Part shown: positions 1 to 12,283 of the stretch, piece after piece | Position numbering within the stretch: the first letter of the stretch is position 1 | Layout of the letters: each line of letters begins with the position of its first letter | Assembly (NCBI RefSeq): GCF_001653235.2 | Contig: NC_035793.1 | Coordinates: forward strand, 1,674,001-1,738,000 | Direction: 5' to 3' | Length of the DNA: 64,000 nucleotides | Source of the DNA: Pochonia chlamydosporia 170 | Taxonomy: Eukaryota; Ascomycota; Sordariomycetes; Hypocreales; Clavicipitaceae | The notes under the pieces: model-generated | What the model was told of the DNA's origin: nothing | The model's input: the letters and a program-made list of their open reading frames with translations, nothing else | Database searches by the model: none | Position numbers and translations under genes: made by a program

Positions 1-691
1 GAGCCATTGCGTCGAAGAGGAGCTCTAAAGCGACAGGAGTCTTTAAAATGGGCTGGACGGAGTAGAAATACGATAGCGCGAGGCTGAAGTCTTGGTCTGG
101 CGCCCGTTTGATGAGCGTGATGATGATGTCGTCTGCAAAGTCTGGTTCCAACGACGGATGAGCTACATATTCGACAGCTCTCTGTGTGATAAGCGTCAGC
201 TAGACATGTGCCTCAAATGATTGATCATAGTAGCCTTACTGTGAATTCTTCTCTATCCATGTGCCACAGACCCTTCATAAAGAGCTGGTAATTAGCCGGC
301 ATGCCAGACAAGCTAGCAAAGCTCCCTGATACAAAGGCGTCTTTATTTGCATCGTCGAAATCGAGAAGAATGTAGTATAATAAGGAGAATTTGTGGTGCA
401 TCGACATGCCCGCGTCGCAAATCTGTTGATGCAGCTGTCGGAGTGCATTCTCGGTCTTCGGGGGATATGCCTTCGCTGTCAAAGGAAGTTATGTCAGAAA
501 AACCATTCGCAATGAGGTGAAGTTAGGCATTAGTTACCTTTTGAGATACCGAGGGCTCTCAACACTCTGTCAATGAACAAGAGGCCTTCCACATTCTTTC
601 GATGAGCTTCAATGTCGTGTTGCAGCTTGCGGTCGTAAGGATGATGTACCCCAGTAGGGAAAACATCGTGAAAATCGGTATAATTGAACAT
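1..691 (-). CDS. ELYS-like nuclear pore/chromatin protein, 3' end missing
   Basis: The ELYS-like domain belongs to nuclear pore assembly proteins that link the outer ring of the pore to chromatin. The product starts MFNYTDFHDVF and contains GLLFIDRVLRALGI, LRQLHQQICDA and YQLFMKGLWHMD, the order expected for fungal ELYS-like domains. Three exons read through in frame: 538-691, 240-475 and 181 down to the window edge. Introns are 476-537 and 182-239, both GT-AG. The reading frame is still open at base 1, so the C-terminal part lies outside the window. An ATG-less extension of the first reading frame runs upstream of 691; I chose the Met at 691 because it begins the conserved block. The gene is divergent from SMC4. 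The family call rests on remembered motif order, so function is inferred. Confidence 0.8.
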
Positions 692-1166
692 GGCTTCAGC
701 TTCAGATATCCTTAAATGCAAAGGAATTGTTCGTTTGTGAGCAGTGCTCAGCTTCTTCAACAAAGACACTAAATCTTCCTTCGCGACAGACAGGAACTAG
801 CACCAAATCCAGGCACCATGTTGCGCAGTCACGTGCGGAAATTGAAGGAAGTGAGACGTGAGGTGAGGCGTCGTGGCTGGTGATGTCGTGCATGTGGGGC
901 TGCTCCTGGATTGTTTACATACGACCCTTTAGGATATTTCCAAACAAAGCTGAGAGACGCGGGGCGACGAAAGCCGCTTGACTCTCAAACTTACTCTCAC
1001 ACTATTTGCGCCGTCTCGACGCGACCGTTGCTGTGCCCAGTCAGAAAGACAGGCCACTTTCATATCCGCTAGACGGGCGGTTTATCATCGAATTCATAAT
1101 TTTCTTTTCTTCCATACAGCACTCCCCGAATACCAGTCGTTCCTTTGAGCGACTCACACACACACC
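692..1166. other. Intergenic, shared divergent promoter region (ELYS-like / SMC4)
   Basis: This 475-base stretch separates two divergently transcribed genes and must hold both promoters. I see no further gene. The part next to SMC4 is pyrimidine-rich with CACACACACACC just before the ATG, typical of a fungal 5' leader. Confidence 0.6.
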
Positions 1167-4100
1167 ATGTCGGCGGCACCATCAACAAGGCCGTCCAGAC
1201 GCGCCGCAACAAGGCGGGCGGCTGTTATCGACTCCGACGACGAAGACGAAATTGGTAACACCACAAAGGTTCGCGCTGATGACGAAGTCGAATATACTCC
1301 AGAAGTTTCGAGGACATCTCGACGCCAGACTCGCAGTGGGCGACTCTCAATTGCGCCAGCCGCTACACCAGCACCTGCACCCCGACGATCTCGTGTCAAG
1401 AAACAGTCAATCGCACCAACCGAGCCCGATGAGCTGGAAGGAGAGCCAGAACCAAGCCAGGTTTTCGACGCCGACACAACCATCCAGCAAGCCCCTCAAA
1501 CGCCCCCGAAGAAGCCGTCGCCAAGGAAGAGGAAGAGCGCGGCTCCCAGGGCGTCGATGGCACCTACAGAAGATCCCGCACCACCAATGCCAAAGCAACC
1601 TGCGTCTCCAGAAGCAACTCAGATTCATGGTTCACCTTTGGCAGATATCACGGCTGCCAGTGTGAATACGGCTCCCAACGCGGAAGAAACGCAGGCAACC
1701 ATAAAGCCTATCAAGCCCTTTGACTCATTTATGGACAAGCCATTGGACATCGTACTCAAGTCCCGAACGACGACCATTCCGTTTGTTGAAGAACTACCAT
1801 CCTCTCCAAAGTCTCGAATAGTCTTGACTCATTTGGTCTTGAACAATTTCAAGAGTTACGCTGGTCGCCAGGAAGTTGGCCCCTTCCACGCATCTTTCTC
1901 ATCTGTCGTTGGTCCCAACGGCTCCGGCAAATCCAATGTCATTGATTCTTTACTCTTTGTGTTTGGTTTCAGGGCTAGCAAAATGCGACAGGGTAAAATC
2001 TCTGCCCTGATCCATAATTCTGCTCAGCATCCAAATCTAGAGTACTGTGAAGTTGAGGTACATTTTGAGGAGGTCATTGACAGGCCGACCGGCCACGAGG
2101 TTATTCCCGACTCGAAGCTCATCATTTCAAGAAAGGCTTTCCGCAACAATACGAGCAAATATTACATCAATGGGAAGGAGTCTAATTTTACAACTGTCAC
2201 GACGTTACTCAAAGATCATGGGGTCGACTTGGACCATAAGCGATTCTTGATTCTTCAAGGAGAAGTTGAGTCCATTGCTCAGATGAAGTCAAAAGCCGCC
2301 AATGAGCATGAAGATGGCCTGCTTGAGTACCTCGAAGACATTATTGGCACCTCTAAATACAAGACTCCGATCGAAGAGTCGGCGAATGAGGTGGAAACCT
2401 TGAATGACATTTGCGTCGAGAAAAGCGGGCGAGTTCAGCACGTCGAAAAGGAAAAGAATGGTCTTGAAGACAAAAAAGACATAGCTCTCTCTTATGTTCG
2501 CGACGAAAATGAACTGACCCTGAAGCAATCCGCTCTATACCAACTGTTCATTCACGAATGCAATGATAATATTGCCGTTACTGAGGAAGCTATCAGCCAA
2601 GTGGAAGCCCAGCTGGATGCAGAGCTTGAGAAGCACCAGGGTAGTGAGCAGTTCATCAAGGATCTTGAAAAACAGTACTCCAAAGGAAGCAAGGAGGTCG
2701 AGACGCAAGAGAAACAAACCCATGCTCTTGTAAAAGAGCTTGCCAAATTTGAACAGGAGCGCGTCAAATTTGATGAGAAGCGCAAGTTTCTTGTCGAGAA
2801 ACAGAGGAAGCTTCAAAGGACGATCAACAATGCACAACACTCAACCAATGACGCGGATGAAGCTATTCAGGAGAGCAACCAAGACATCGAGACTCGAAGC
2901 CAAGAGGTTGCCGACCTGGAGGCCCAAGTGAAGACAGAGGAAGCTGAGCTGGCCAGAATCCGAGACAGCCTTAAAGGCAAAACACAGGCCTTCTCCGACC
3001 AAATTGCGGCCAAGCAAAAGTCACTGGAGCCTTGGATGGAGAAAATTAATCAAAAGCAATCCTCCATTGCCGTGGCGGAGAGTGAAATGAACATCCTGAA
3101 AGAAAAGGCCAATGCGGGTGCCATTGCAGTTCAGGAGTTGGAAAGCAAGATCACCACCATTGAGTCAGAGAAGGCAGCAAAGGTCAAGGAGCTAAAGGGC
3201 TGCGAAAAGGAGAAAGCCGGACTCCAGGAAGAGGCTGAAAAGGTGAAGTCGGAACTCGGAATTTTGGCTGAACAAGAACCAAAGATGAGGGCCAAGATAT
3301 CGAATACGCGACAAAAGGCCGATGAAGCTCGTTCAAGTCTGGCAAGTACCCAAGCTCGCGGCAACGTCTTGACCGCCTTGATGCGCATGAAAGAATCCGG
3401 TCGAATCGATGGCTTCCATGGACGGCTTGGCAACCTGGGAACCATTGACCAAAAGTACGACGTCGCTGTCTCAACTGCCTGCTCCGCACTGGATAACTTC
3501 GTCACTGAATCAGTTGAATCCGGTCAGCAGTGCATTGAGTACCTAAGAAAGAATAATTTGGGTCGCGGTAATTTCATCTGTTTGGACAAACTCAGGTCTC
3601 GTGATATGTCTCCCATCCAGACTCCAGAGGACGCACCACGCCTTTTTGATTTAGTCAAAGCAAAAGACAAGTTCAGACCGGCATTCTACCACGCAATGCA
3701 GGATACATTGGTTGCCAACGACCTGGCCCAGGCCAACCGTATCGCATATGGTGCCAAGCGATGGCGAGTTGTGACACTGGCTGGTGAGCTCATTGACAAG
3801 TCTGGTACCATGTCTGGCGGTGGTACTACCGTGAAGAAGGGCTTGATGTCTTCCAAAATCGTTGCAGACATTACGAAAGAGCAGGTCGAGAAGCTTGAGA
3901 GCGACCGCGATTCTTGGGAAACCAAGTTCCAAGAGTTTCAGGAGTACCAGCGCGAGTGCGAGGGTAAAATCAAGGACCTGGATGAGAAAATCCCCCAACT
4001 TGAGACCAAGATGCAGAAAATTCGGCTTGAGATTGAAAGTGCTACTCGAACACTTTCAGACATAAAGAAACGCATCAAGGAAGTGAGCCTGGAACACCAG

Positions 4101-5715
4101 CCATCCGCATCGGACTCGTCTCGTGTTACGGCTCTGGAGAAGGATATCGCCAAACTCAATGCAGAAATTGAGCAACTTCATGGCGAAACTGCCAGCGTCG
4201 AGGCAGAGATCAAGGCCCTGCAGGACAAAATCATGGAAGCTGGTGGAGAGAAGCTTCGAAGCCAACGTGCAAAGGTTGACGATCTCAAGGAACAAATTAA
4301 CTCCAGCAACGAAGAGATGTCAAATGCTGAGGTCCGCCGAGTCAAGGCTGAGAAACAAAAAGTCAAGCTCGCAAAGGAAATGGCCAAGTCCAACAAAGAG
4401 TTAGAGAATGCTGTGAAAGAGACGGAAAAGCTGGAGGCTGATGTCAACAACCAGGGGGAGAAGTCCGACGAGCTCAAAGCTCAAGTTAAAGAAGCAGAGA
4501 CCGATTTGGCTTCGAGAAGGGAGGAACTCAGGGCTTTCAAGAAGGAACTTGATACGAAGACAGCCGAACTCAACAAAAGTCGCGCCGTCGAGATTGAGAT
4601 GCGAAACAAGTTGGAAGAGAACCAAAAGACTCTGTCTGAGAACCAAAAGCGACATCGATACTGGGAAGACAAGTTATCAAAGCTGGCGTTGCAGAACATT
4701 GAGGATCTCATTGGCGGCCCCAGTCCGACAGAGCAACCCGCCAAGACTGAACAGCCCAAAAAGCGAGAAAGTTCATCAGCAGACAGCGAAGACACAGACA
4801 TGGCCGAACCCGAAGCAGAGACTGAAGACGCTTGCATGGCTGATGCCTCTGCGACAGAAGAATCAGCTCAAGAGGCCGCCAGCAATCCACTCTACGAGCT
4901 GCCAAGATACACTCCAGACGAGCTCGCCGACATGAGCAAGGAAACGCTCAAGGGTGAGATTGCTGCCTTGGAGGAAAAGACCCAGAATGTCAGCGTCGAC
5001 CTCGGTGTTTTGGCTGAGTACCGCCGTCGAGTAGAGGAGCACGCTGCTCGGTCCTCAGATCTTCAAGCAGCAATTACCCAGCGAGACGCCGCCAAGAAGC
5101 GTTGTGACGACCTTCGAAGATTACGATTGGAGGGCTTCATGGAAGGTTTCAGCGCAATCTCTCTTCGCTTAAAGGAGATGTACCAAATGATCACAATGGG
5201 TGGTAACGCAGAACTGGAGCTTGTGGACAGTCTGGATCCCTTCAGCGAAGGCATCTTGTTCAGTGTGATGCCACCCAAGAAGAGCTGGAAGAATATTGGT
5301 AACCTGTCTGGTGGTGAAAAGACGCTGAGCAGTTTGGCTCTAGTTTTTGCCTTGCATCACTACAAACCAACACCGTTATACGTCATGGACGAAATTGATG
5401 CTGCCTTGGACTTCAGAAACGTAAGTCGACATGTTTACTCCTGTCAATCATTCACAATTGGTATGCTAATAGTCTTGCCCATAGGTCTCCATTGTCGCCA
5501 ACTACATTAAGGAGCGAACAAAGAACGCTCAATTCATCGTCATCTCGTTGAGAAACAACATGTTTGAACTCGCAGCTCGCTTGGTCGGCGTCTACAAGGT
5601 AAACCACATGACGAAGAGTGTGACGATCGAGAATAAGGACTACATCGAGAGACCACAGCCACAACAACGGCCGCAGACGGGCACCGGGTTCACCACAACG
5701 TTGGCGCTCAGATAG
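1167..5715 (+). CDS. SMC4: Condensin complex subunit SMC4
   Basis: SMC4 is the larger ATPase subunit of condensin; with SMC2 it compacts chromosomes in mitosis. The first exon runs 1167-5420, an intron with GTAAGT donor and ATAG acceptor covers 5421-5484, and the last exon ends at TAG 5713-5715, giving 1494 residues, usual for fungal SMC4. A long acidic and Ser/Pro-rich N-terminus precedes the Walker A motif GPNGSGKSN near residue 249. Two long coiled coils flank a hinge around residues 745-890. The ABC signature LSGGEK is near residue 1380 and Walker B VMDEIDAALD near 1405. The intron lies inside the conserved C-terminal head, just after Walker B (ALDFRN/VSIVANYIKERT). The long N-terminal extension and the KMRQGKISALIHNS segment fit SMC4 rather than SMC1-3. 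Confidence 0.96.
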
Positions 5716-6477
5716 TTGATGCCTGAATGGGAGATGAGCTTTACAAGTTTTTGTACATAATTGAGTTTTGGCCATTGGACTGGGTAGATTATATCATGAA
5801 GGGGACATTACGACAAAGGACATCATGGTAATGTCATGTAATATTTGAATGATGGAATGAAACAGTCATATTCACCCATTGCATAAGTGTGTGCAGTTGA
5901 CTCTGGTTCGGAGTGCCATGTCGTACAACATCCGCTCATGCTAACTACCGTCCGGCAATCCTTTCCGCCTAGACCACTCGCCCCCGAGTCTGGTAGCCGG
6001 ACATTAGCATTCGTACTACGGAGTACACATCTGGCGATAGTTCGTCGAGTTGCGTAACAATCTCTGTGGCGTTCATAAACATGTCGTGTCGCAAACTGCC
6101 ACAGGGACATGACTGGTCGAGTTATCGCTTTGCTCCAAATCAGCGTCGCACATATTTCAGCTGAACAACCTCAATGTACACAAAGTGAGCTACTAGGCAG
6201 TGAGCTCCCATCAGAGTCGATCGCTAAAGTCAACTCTGACAAGCGAGATGTGTTATCGGAGCCTCGGCTCGTTTATCAGCTCCAAATGGCGTGTTTTCGA
6301 CTCCGGACCAAGAGAAAAAGAGGCGAGCTGCTAATTCCAAAAGGTTGTTTTGTATAGCTCATTGGGCATATAAAATGGGACATCCAGCAGGAACGCAACT
6401 TGTAATCATTCTTGAGTCCTTGACTCAAATTAACTCGGGTCAGTCTTTCCAGTCGCTCATTTACCACTTATTCCACC
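5716..6477. other. Intergenic between SMC4 and the secreted-protein gene
   Basis: This region holds the SMC4 3' flank and the promoter of the next gene. A TACGGAGTAC word sits at 6017-6026, inside GTACT-ACGG-AGTAC, and a TATA-like box lies at 6369-6375. Only short spurious reading frames are present. Confidence 0.6.
6369..6375 (+). promoter_or_regulatory. TATA-like box of the secreted-protein gene
   Basis: TATAAAA lies 103 bases upstream of the ATG at 6478, a plausible distance for a fungal core promoter with a short leader. Function is inferred from position only. Confidence 0.4.
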
Positions 6478-9014
6478 ATGCTTGCCTTTGTTGTCCTTGC
6501 TATTCTTCCCACTGTTCTGGCCTTTTCTGCTAGTGACATTATCCTCGTTTGTACAAAAGACGCTCTTTATAGCTCCCTGTATCAGCATGGGCGGGAATTT
6601 TGTTCCGCCGTGCTCGACGGGCAGACCTGTGAGACGGTCACGCCAACGGAGTATGTGACGTATGATCCGCAAGTGATTTCATCTCATGTACGTGTATCGA
6701 ACTTTGGTTTTATGTAGGCATAAATTCTGACTTTCCTTAGTGCAGCTGTGTGTTGCCGAATCGATGTCGGCCGCGGACAACGTCACAACCGACCACGAGG
6801 TGCTTCACCAAGACTACTCGAAGGTCGATTTCGATCGTTTCGTCTACATCTAGCTCATATTTTACCACTAATACGAGTCGTTCACGATGTACACATACTA
6901 TTTCTACTCCTCCTCACAGTTCCAGTCTGACGGAGAGTTCTTCCAATTCCTTGACGACTTCTACTTGGACTACGGGGAATATAAGCTCGACTTCGCTTTA
7001 TACATCCTTGCCTGTTTCGACTTCGCACAGATATACGCATAGCACTACCGGTACTTTCTATTCCAACACTACAAGGTCTTTTTCTCATACGACCACTACA
7101 GTGAGCTCTATTGGGGTTTCCACGGTTTCCACGGGTCAAAATCCTGCAACTTCATTATCAAGCACTAGAAGCTCGGCCTGGTATACGAATTCTTCGGTTG
7201 GTAGTGTGACATCTTCAATTAGCACCTGGAACAGCTCTGGAATTCCACAATCTTCTCAGACAAGCACTTTGAATGCCACATCCAGCACCAAGTTCTCAGT
7301 ATCAACGGCTTCAAACACTGTAACTGATTTGTGGCCCTTGCCGACTATCACGCTTTCGCCTATTCTTACCTCAAATACGTCAACAAGCTATGTTAGCATT
7401 CCGCCAGGGACATCTTCATGGATGAGTCTGAATACATCATCAATGGCGAACGCTACCTCTACTGTCACTTCATCGGTACAGAGCTCCGAAAGTAGCGGTT
7501 CAAGAACGTGGAGTGCATCTGCTTCTACCATCACAGCAATTACAAGCACTGAAACTTCCTCCAAGAATAACACATGGACGTTGAGTTCTGCCGCAACACC
7601 AACGACTTCTTTAAATCCTCCAGCTGCAAATTTCACCCAGGTAACTCGAACAGCTGCCATCGCAGAAGCAACATGCTACCACCTCCCTCAAGATTTCAAT
7701 ATTGAAGATGAACGTCGTCGAGCAACGCTGCACAACGAAGAAATCAAGAAGGGTAACACGACGTTTCCTTCCACATACATTGAATCTGTCAGCTTCAATT
7801 CCGACGGCGTCGATCCCGTCTTTCTCACCTTGAGAGATGCATCAAACGGCACATACCACATGGATATATCAAATGGAAGCTACGTGTCAGTCGTGGACTC
7901 TCAGTATAATGCCATGCTTATTGACGAGCAAGGCATTCACTTCTCCACCAAGAGCTGCGCATACGACGTCTCCATTACAATCAAGGACATGTATCAGCAA
8001 TTGGAAAGACTGTCGGGAGAAGTATGCTCCAAGGTGGTCTCCTCCAAGCGCATGGAAGAATCGAGTTTCGAGCAAATCCTCTATCTCAAGGACCAGTGCA
8101 GCGGAGGCATCAAACGAACGCTTCGCAAGTATCCGACTCTCCGTATAGGTGATTCGGACTGCATTGATACGGATATTGATTCATCGACGGGCAAATGGAC
8201 ATTTACGTGTACATTCCCCGGCTCAGATTCTGGCAATAGCAAGTGTCGAGCTGCAGTGAACAAGGACATTGTTCGGTTCCTACTTACAGACCCGTTTGGC
8301 GGTGCGTGTCCAGACTTGTCCACCGTGGTGACGACTCTCGAGACAACAGCACAGGATATGCTTAGTGCCAGTTCGCTCAAAGAGGACCTGTATAAGCTGG
8401 ATCTTGATGGTATGCAAAAAGGAGTGGTGGATGATGTGGTCGAAAAATACAGCCAGCTCTGGGGTATCTTCAAACAGGCCTTGTCGAAAGGCAGGAAGAT
8501 TGCGTTCGGCAAGTTAAGCGCATTGGAACTGTACATCGAGGCGTATAACAAAATGCGCAGTTTCGAAGGCGACATTTGCGATGATCTACATGACGGCGAT
8601 CTTCCCTTCAACATGAGTCTTCAGGCGGGCGTAACATCTATTGCTTCAATTACGTCCCTGAAGGCAGCGCCGGAATCGCCCAAGCCATTCAATATTACTG
8701 TTCAAGATCCAACTCAAATAGCTTGCTGCAAGAATGGTAGCAAATCTTCATTTGATGGATCGAAGGGTGCCTGCTCCTATCCAGGAAATGCTACAATTGG
8801 GAAGTCGGGCTGCATGTGTGGCCAGACGGCAGGGGGAGCTTCCATTGCTTTCGAGTACATGGAATGTGCCAACTTTGTGAGCCAGTGCGAGTTTGACGAT
8901 GATTGTGCGAGTGCAGGATATAAGAAGTACAAGTGTCTTACTGGGAGTTGTTGTGGACGTGGTGTTTGTTTCGATCCGTATGCTTGTTCGCAGAAGGGAG
9001 TGAAGTTGGTATAA
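6478..9014 (+). CDS. Secreted Ser/Thr-rich protein with Cys-rich modules, function unknown
   Basis: I do not recognise the family. Exon 1 (6478-6687) encodes a signal peptide (MLAFVVLAILPTVLAFS) and a short Cys-containing segment. A 53-nt intron (6688-6740, GTACGT...TTAG) joins in phase 0 to a second exon ending at TAA 9012-9014, for 827 residues. After SSHCSCVLPNRCRP comes a Ser/Thr-dominated stretch of roughly 220 residues, probably O-glycosylated and rod-like. A folded middle part with several Cys and Asn-X-Ser/Thr sites begins at ATCYHLPQDF. The C-terminal 130 residues are Cys-dense (GCMCGQTAGG, CEFDDDCASAG, CLTGSCCGRGVC). No transmembrane segment or GPI signal is seen at the end (QKGVKLV), so release or wall association is more likely than anchoring. 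Adhesin or cell-wall roles are guesses. Confidence 0.8.
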
Positions 9015-9506
9015 ATTGCTTTTCTACAGGGTAACACCGTCAAACCGGAAGGGGAGATCATTTCACTCCGTAGGTACCCCCAAATGAATAATAAACACAT
9101 ATTTCCTATTTCATGATGCGGAATACTCATTTAAATTTGTGTTTTTGGGCAGACCGCTGTTGTCTGACAATCTGGAGGCTTGATTTGTGGAATAGACGTC
9201 TTGGAGGCCGTACGCGGCGCCAACACCTTCAACAGAAGGCCACAGCCAGCAAGTCACAACATTTCCACATGGGCACATTGAATTGCACGACACACACCAG
9301 CCAGTGAGAGTGTAACTCGTAATGGCATCCAATGGAGATCACTTATAACTTGAACATGCGAGCACAATTCACATCAGCGACAAGAAACGTAGTCCGATTT
9401 GATTTTGGAAATCTCCCTAGATTTTCAATCCCAGTTGTTCATCTAATCCTTTTACTGAATGCAGACGTTAAACATAACCAGACTCCATCCCAATCATGAA
9501 ACCCAT
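9015..9506. other. Intergenic between convergent genes
   Basis: This region contains the 3' flanks of the secreted-protein gene and RPS26. I see no gene or repeat apart from a partial ACTCCGTA word at 9065-9072. Confidence 0.6.
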
Positions 9507-10310
9507 CTAAGCCTTAGGGGCAGTAGGGGTAATCTTCTTGCCGTCCTTGTTGTAGCGGACACGAGGGGGAGGAGCACGGTTGCGGCGGCCCACGCGAGAT
9601 CGGACACTGTAATTACAAAAAAAAAAAAATCATGTCAGTCATCACATTATATAAAAACGTACCAGGTCATGATATATATCATGACAAGAGGAGGGTGAGT
9701 GTATCCAATTGCTGGCGAACGGCCAAGGTTCATCTAAAGCACATACGCCGAGGCGCAGTTGTCACACTCATGGGAAAGACAACGTACCGGACAATCTTGC
9801 CGTGGATGGCGCAAGAGACGCAGTACTGCAGCTTCAGGTACATCTTGGGGACGGTGTACTCGGCGAAGACGGAGGCATCCGAGATATCACCTGATAGTAT
9901 GTTAGTCGATGGTTCGTCAGGGATTGTAAAGACAATTCACTCATAATAATTCGTATCGTTCCGAGTCAAATTGACAAAGAGATAGGAATCGCTTGAGGAA
10001 AGTCGCGAGGGGCAGACGTACGGATAGCGGCAGACTCAACCATGTTGCGGATGGTGAATCTCTTGATCGCCTTATCCTTGGGGGTGCAGCGAGAGCAGTT
10101 GCTGCATCGGATGGGCTTGGTGTGGCCGCGGCCCTTCTTGTTGCGGCCGCTAGAAGTCTGTTAGTAAATTGTCTTGACTGAATTGCCCATCGCGCATCTC
10201 GTGTATTTTCGCTCGTTGAGAGTTCAACTTTTTCGACGGCAACGACACGGCGCGTGGGAATTCAAGAAGCGAGGGGTTCAGTCGTACTTGTTCTTTCTCT
10301 TCTTGACCAT
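9507..10310 (-). CDS. RPS26: 40S ribosomal protein S26
   Basis: S26 is a small-subunit protein at the mRNA exit site. Four exons were assembled: 10288-10310, 10022-10149, 9788-9890 and 9507-9606. They give 117 residues starting [16 protein letters not shown] and ending with a basic, Pro-rich tail. The diagnostic blocks are present: [34 protein letters not shown] and [16 protein letters not shown]. The Cys residues of CSNCSRC and CVSC are the expected zinc ligands. Introns are 10150-10287, 9891-10021 and 9607-9787, long for this window; the last carries a 20-bp palindrome and a 13-T tract before the acceptor. A likely leader intron lies at 10334-10389 (GTACGT...TTAACAG). Divergent from ubiquitin-S27a. 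Confidence 0.95.
9666..9685. repeat. 20-bp perfect palindrome inside RPS26 intron 3
   Basis: GTCATGATATATATCATGAC reads identically on both strands. It lies within the third intron (9607-9787), so the pre-mRNA could form a short hairpin or the DNA could bind a dimeric factor. Its function is unknown. Confidence 0.7.
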
Positions 10311-10539
10311 TTTGACGGTGTCTGTTGCAAAGTCTGTTAATACCTAGCAACAAAAAGTTGTCGAGAGAAGTGCGGGTTGGTAGACGTACTGGAATGGGTT
10401 GCTGTCAAAAAAGATTAAAGACGGATGTGCAAAAGTCGCGGCGAGGTTCCTCGCTTGCCAGTCAGAAAGCCCCAGGGCTCCACACAATTGGGTAAATTCG
10501 TTGTGAGGGTGGAAGCGCAAGGGCAAGTAGATCGCGCAA

Positions 10540-10557
10540 AACCCTATGTCATGTGAC
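10540..10557. promoter_or_regulatory. Telobox-like AACCCTA plus E-box-like TCATGTGAC
   Basis: AACCCTA (10540-10546) matches the Tbf1-type telobox, and TCATGTGAC (10549-10557) resembles a Cbf1-type E-box. Tbf1 and Cbf1 sites are known in ribosomal protein promoters of non-Saccharomyces ascomycetes. Their placement between two divergent ribosomal genes supports a shared control site. Assignment is by motif only. Confidence 0.4.
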
Positions 10558-10716
10558 CCGCTTGGGGCTCCCACGCAGGGCCGGTGGGAAATTTCTCAGC
10601 ATGCCGCCACTCCACATTGAGAAGCGTCTTTCTCACAACCGCAACATCTGAGGATTGCTTAGGACGGCAATAGGTCTATTGTCGAGGTACGTCTGAAAGA
10701 TGCTGCATTTCACATC

Positions 10717-10760
10717 GTCCTCAACGATGGATGTATCAGCGATGCATCCGTCTTGAGGAT
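10717..10760 (+). repeat. 20-bp stem hairpin with AGC triloop in the leader intron
   Basis: The arms 10717-10737 and 10741-10760 pair along about 20 base pairs with three G-U pairs and a single bulged C at 10725; the loop is AGC (10738-10740). I checked pairing base by base. As RNA this is a long, nearly perfect hairpin starting about 30 nt downstream of the donor site. Confidence 0.75.
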
Positions 10761-10815
10761 TGAATTTCCCATTTGCTTTTCCGATTCCCTGCTTTCTTCT
10801 GTCATGGTCGCCGGC

Positions 10816-10843
10816 GCAATATCAAAACTTTTTTTGATATTGC
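10816..10843 (+). repeat. 12-bp perfect hairpin in the leader intron
   Basis: GCAATATCAAAA (10816-10827) is the exact reverse complement of TTTTGATATTGC (10832-10843), with a 4-nt loop CTTT. It lies in the same leader intron as the longer hairpin, about 65 nt upstream of the branch site. Confidence 0.8.
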
Positions 10844-10913
10844 CCAGCACCATGATGAGGACCGCACAACCTCACGAACATCACTTTCGGACCAAAAAAG
10901 TACTCAACTCTAA

Positions 10914-11459
<546 letters not shown>

Positions 11460-12283
11460 ACGCACCATGGATTTTTCTGATGTGAAATGGGCTGAGAACT
11501 TAAGGGAAAACATGTAATGCGGAACAAAATTGGGCGTTGATGTAGCATAGAGCACATCCGGGCTTTGATTATGAATGCTTGACTAAGACTACGGTTAAAC
11601 TCATTCCTTGGTGTCCATGTGAAGTGTCGTGTGTATGTGATAAATATCGTGAATGTTCCACTTTGTTTGTATAACTGTTCCACTTGGAGTGGGCATTATC
11701 CGCACCATGACCTGCTTTCACAGCAGATGTATGAATGAACACGGCAAAATGCTGTACTCATCTGTAAAAACATGGAAAATGAGTCTTGACTCCTTCTACC
11801 GCCGCTGCCAACCTGCTGGTCTCTTGGAGATGATGGCCAGCATGAGACAGAATTACAAGGTCACTATCCTAATAAACGCACAACCAACGTTTTGAAATGT
11901 TAATATATTCGCGTAAACCCACACCCCTGCACAATAATACAGGATGCCTAAACTGATACACCTAGACAAAAGATCAAGTCCAAAACATTGAAATACAAGC
12001 CATATGCCCTCAAACGCCGCAGCCTAAAATCCTGCAAAACTCCCTCTCAAGCAAATTCGCAACAAGCCGCCTGCAAGAAAAAGCCATGCGGCAGCCCAAA
12101 TCCAATGAATGGGCCGCCTACATCTCATTCCCTTATCAGTCTGATCTCAGGGTATTTCGTATTCCTTTACGACCAGATCCCAACGACTCTTTTGTCGCCT
12201 GGGTTCCTTTTGTTGTCCATACCATGCGTGATTGAAGGATATCTAGAAGTGTGTAAAGTAGTCTTTTTGCCAATGTGAGAATT
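11460..12283. other. Intergenic between convergent ubiquitin-S27a and NOP56
   Basis: These 824 bases hold the two 3' flanks. I see only short frames of random character and no repeat. Confidence 0.6.

Noticed and set aside
1006..1665. A 219-codon plus-strand frame at the SMC4 start
   Set aside because: It overlaps the SMC4 N-terminus in another frame and has no domain character; SMC4 is certain.
9607..9787. Box C/D snoRNA in RPS26 intron 3
   Set aside because: TGATGA and CTGA occur but overlap each other instead of lying at opposite ends of a ~70-nt segment.
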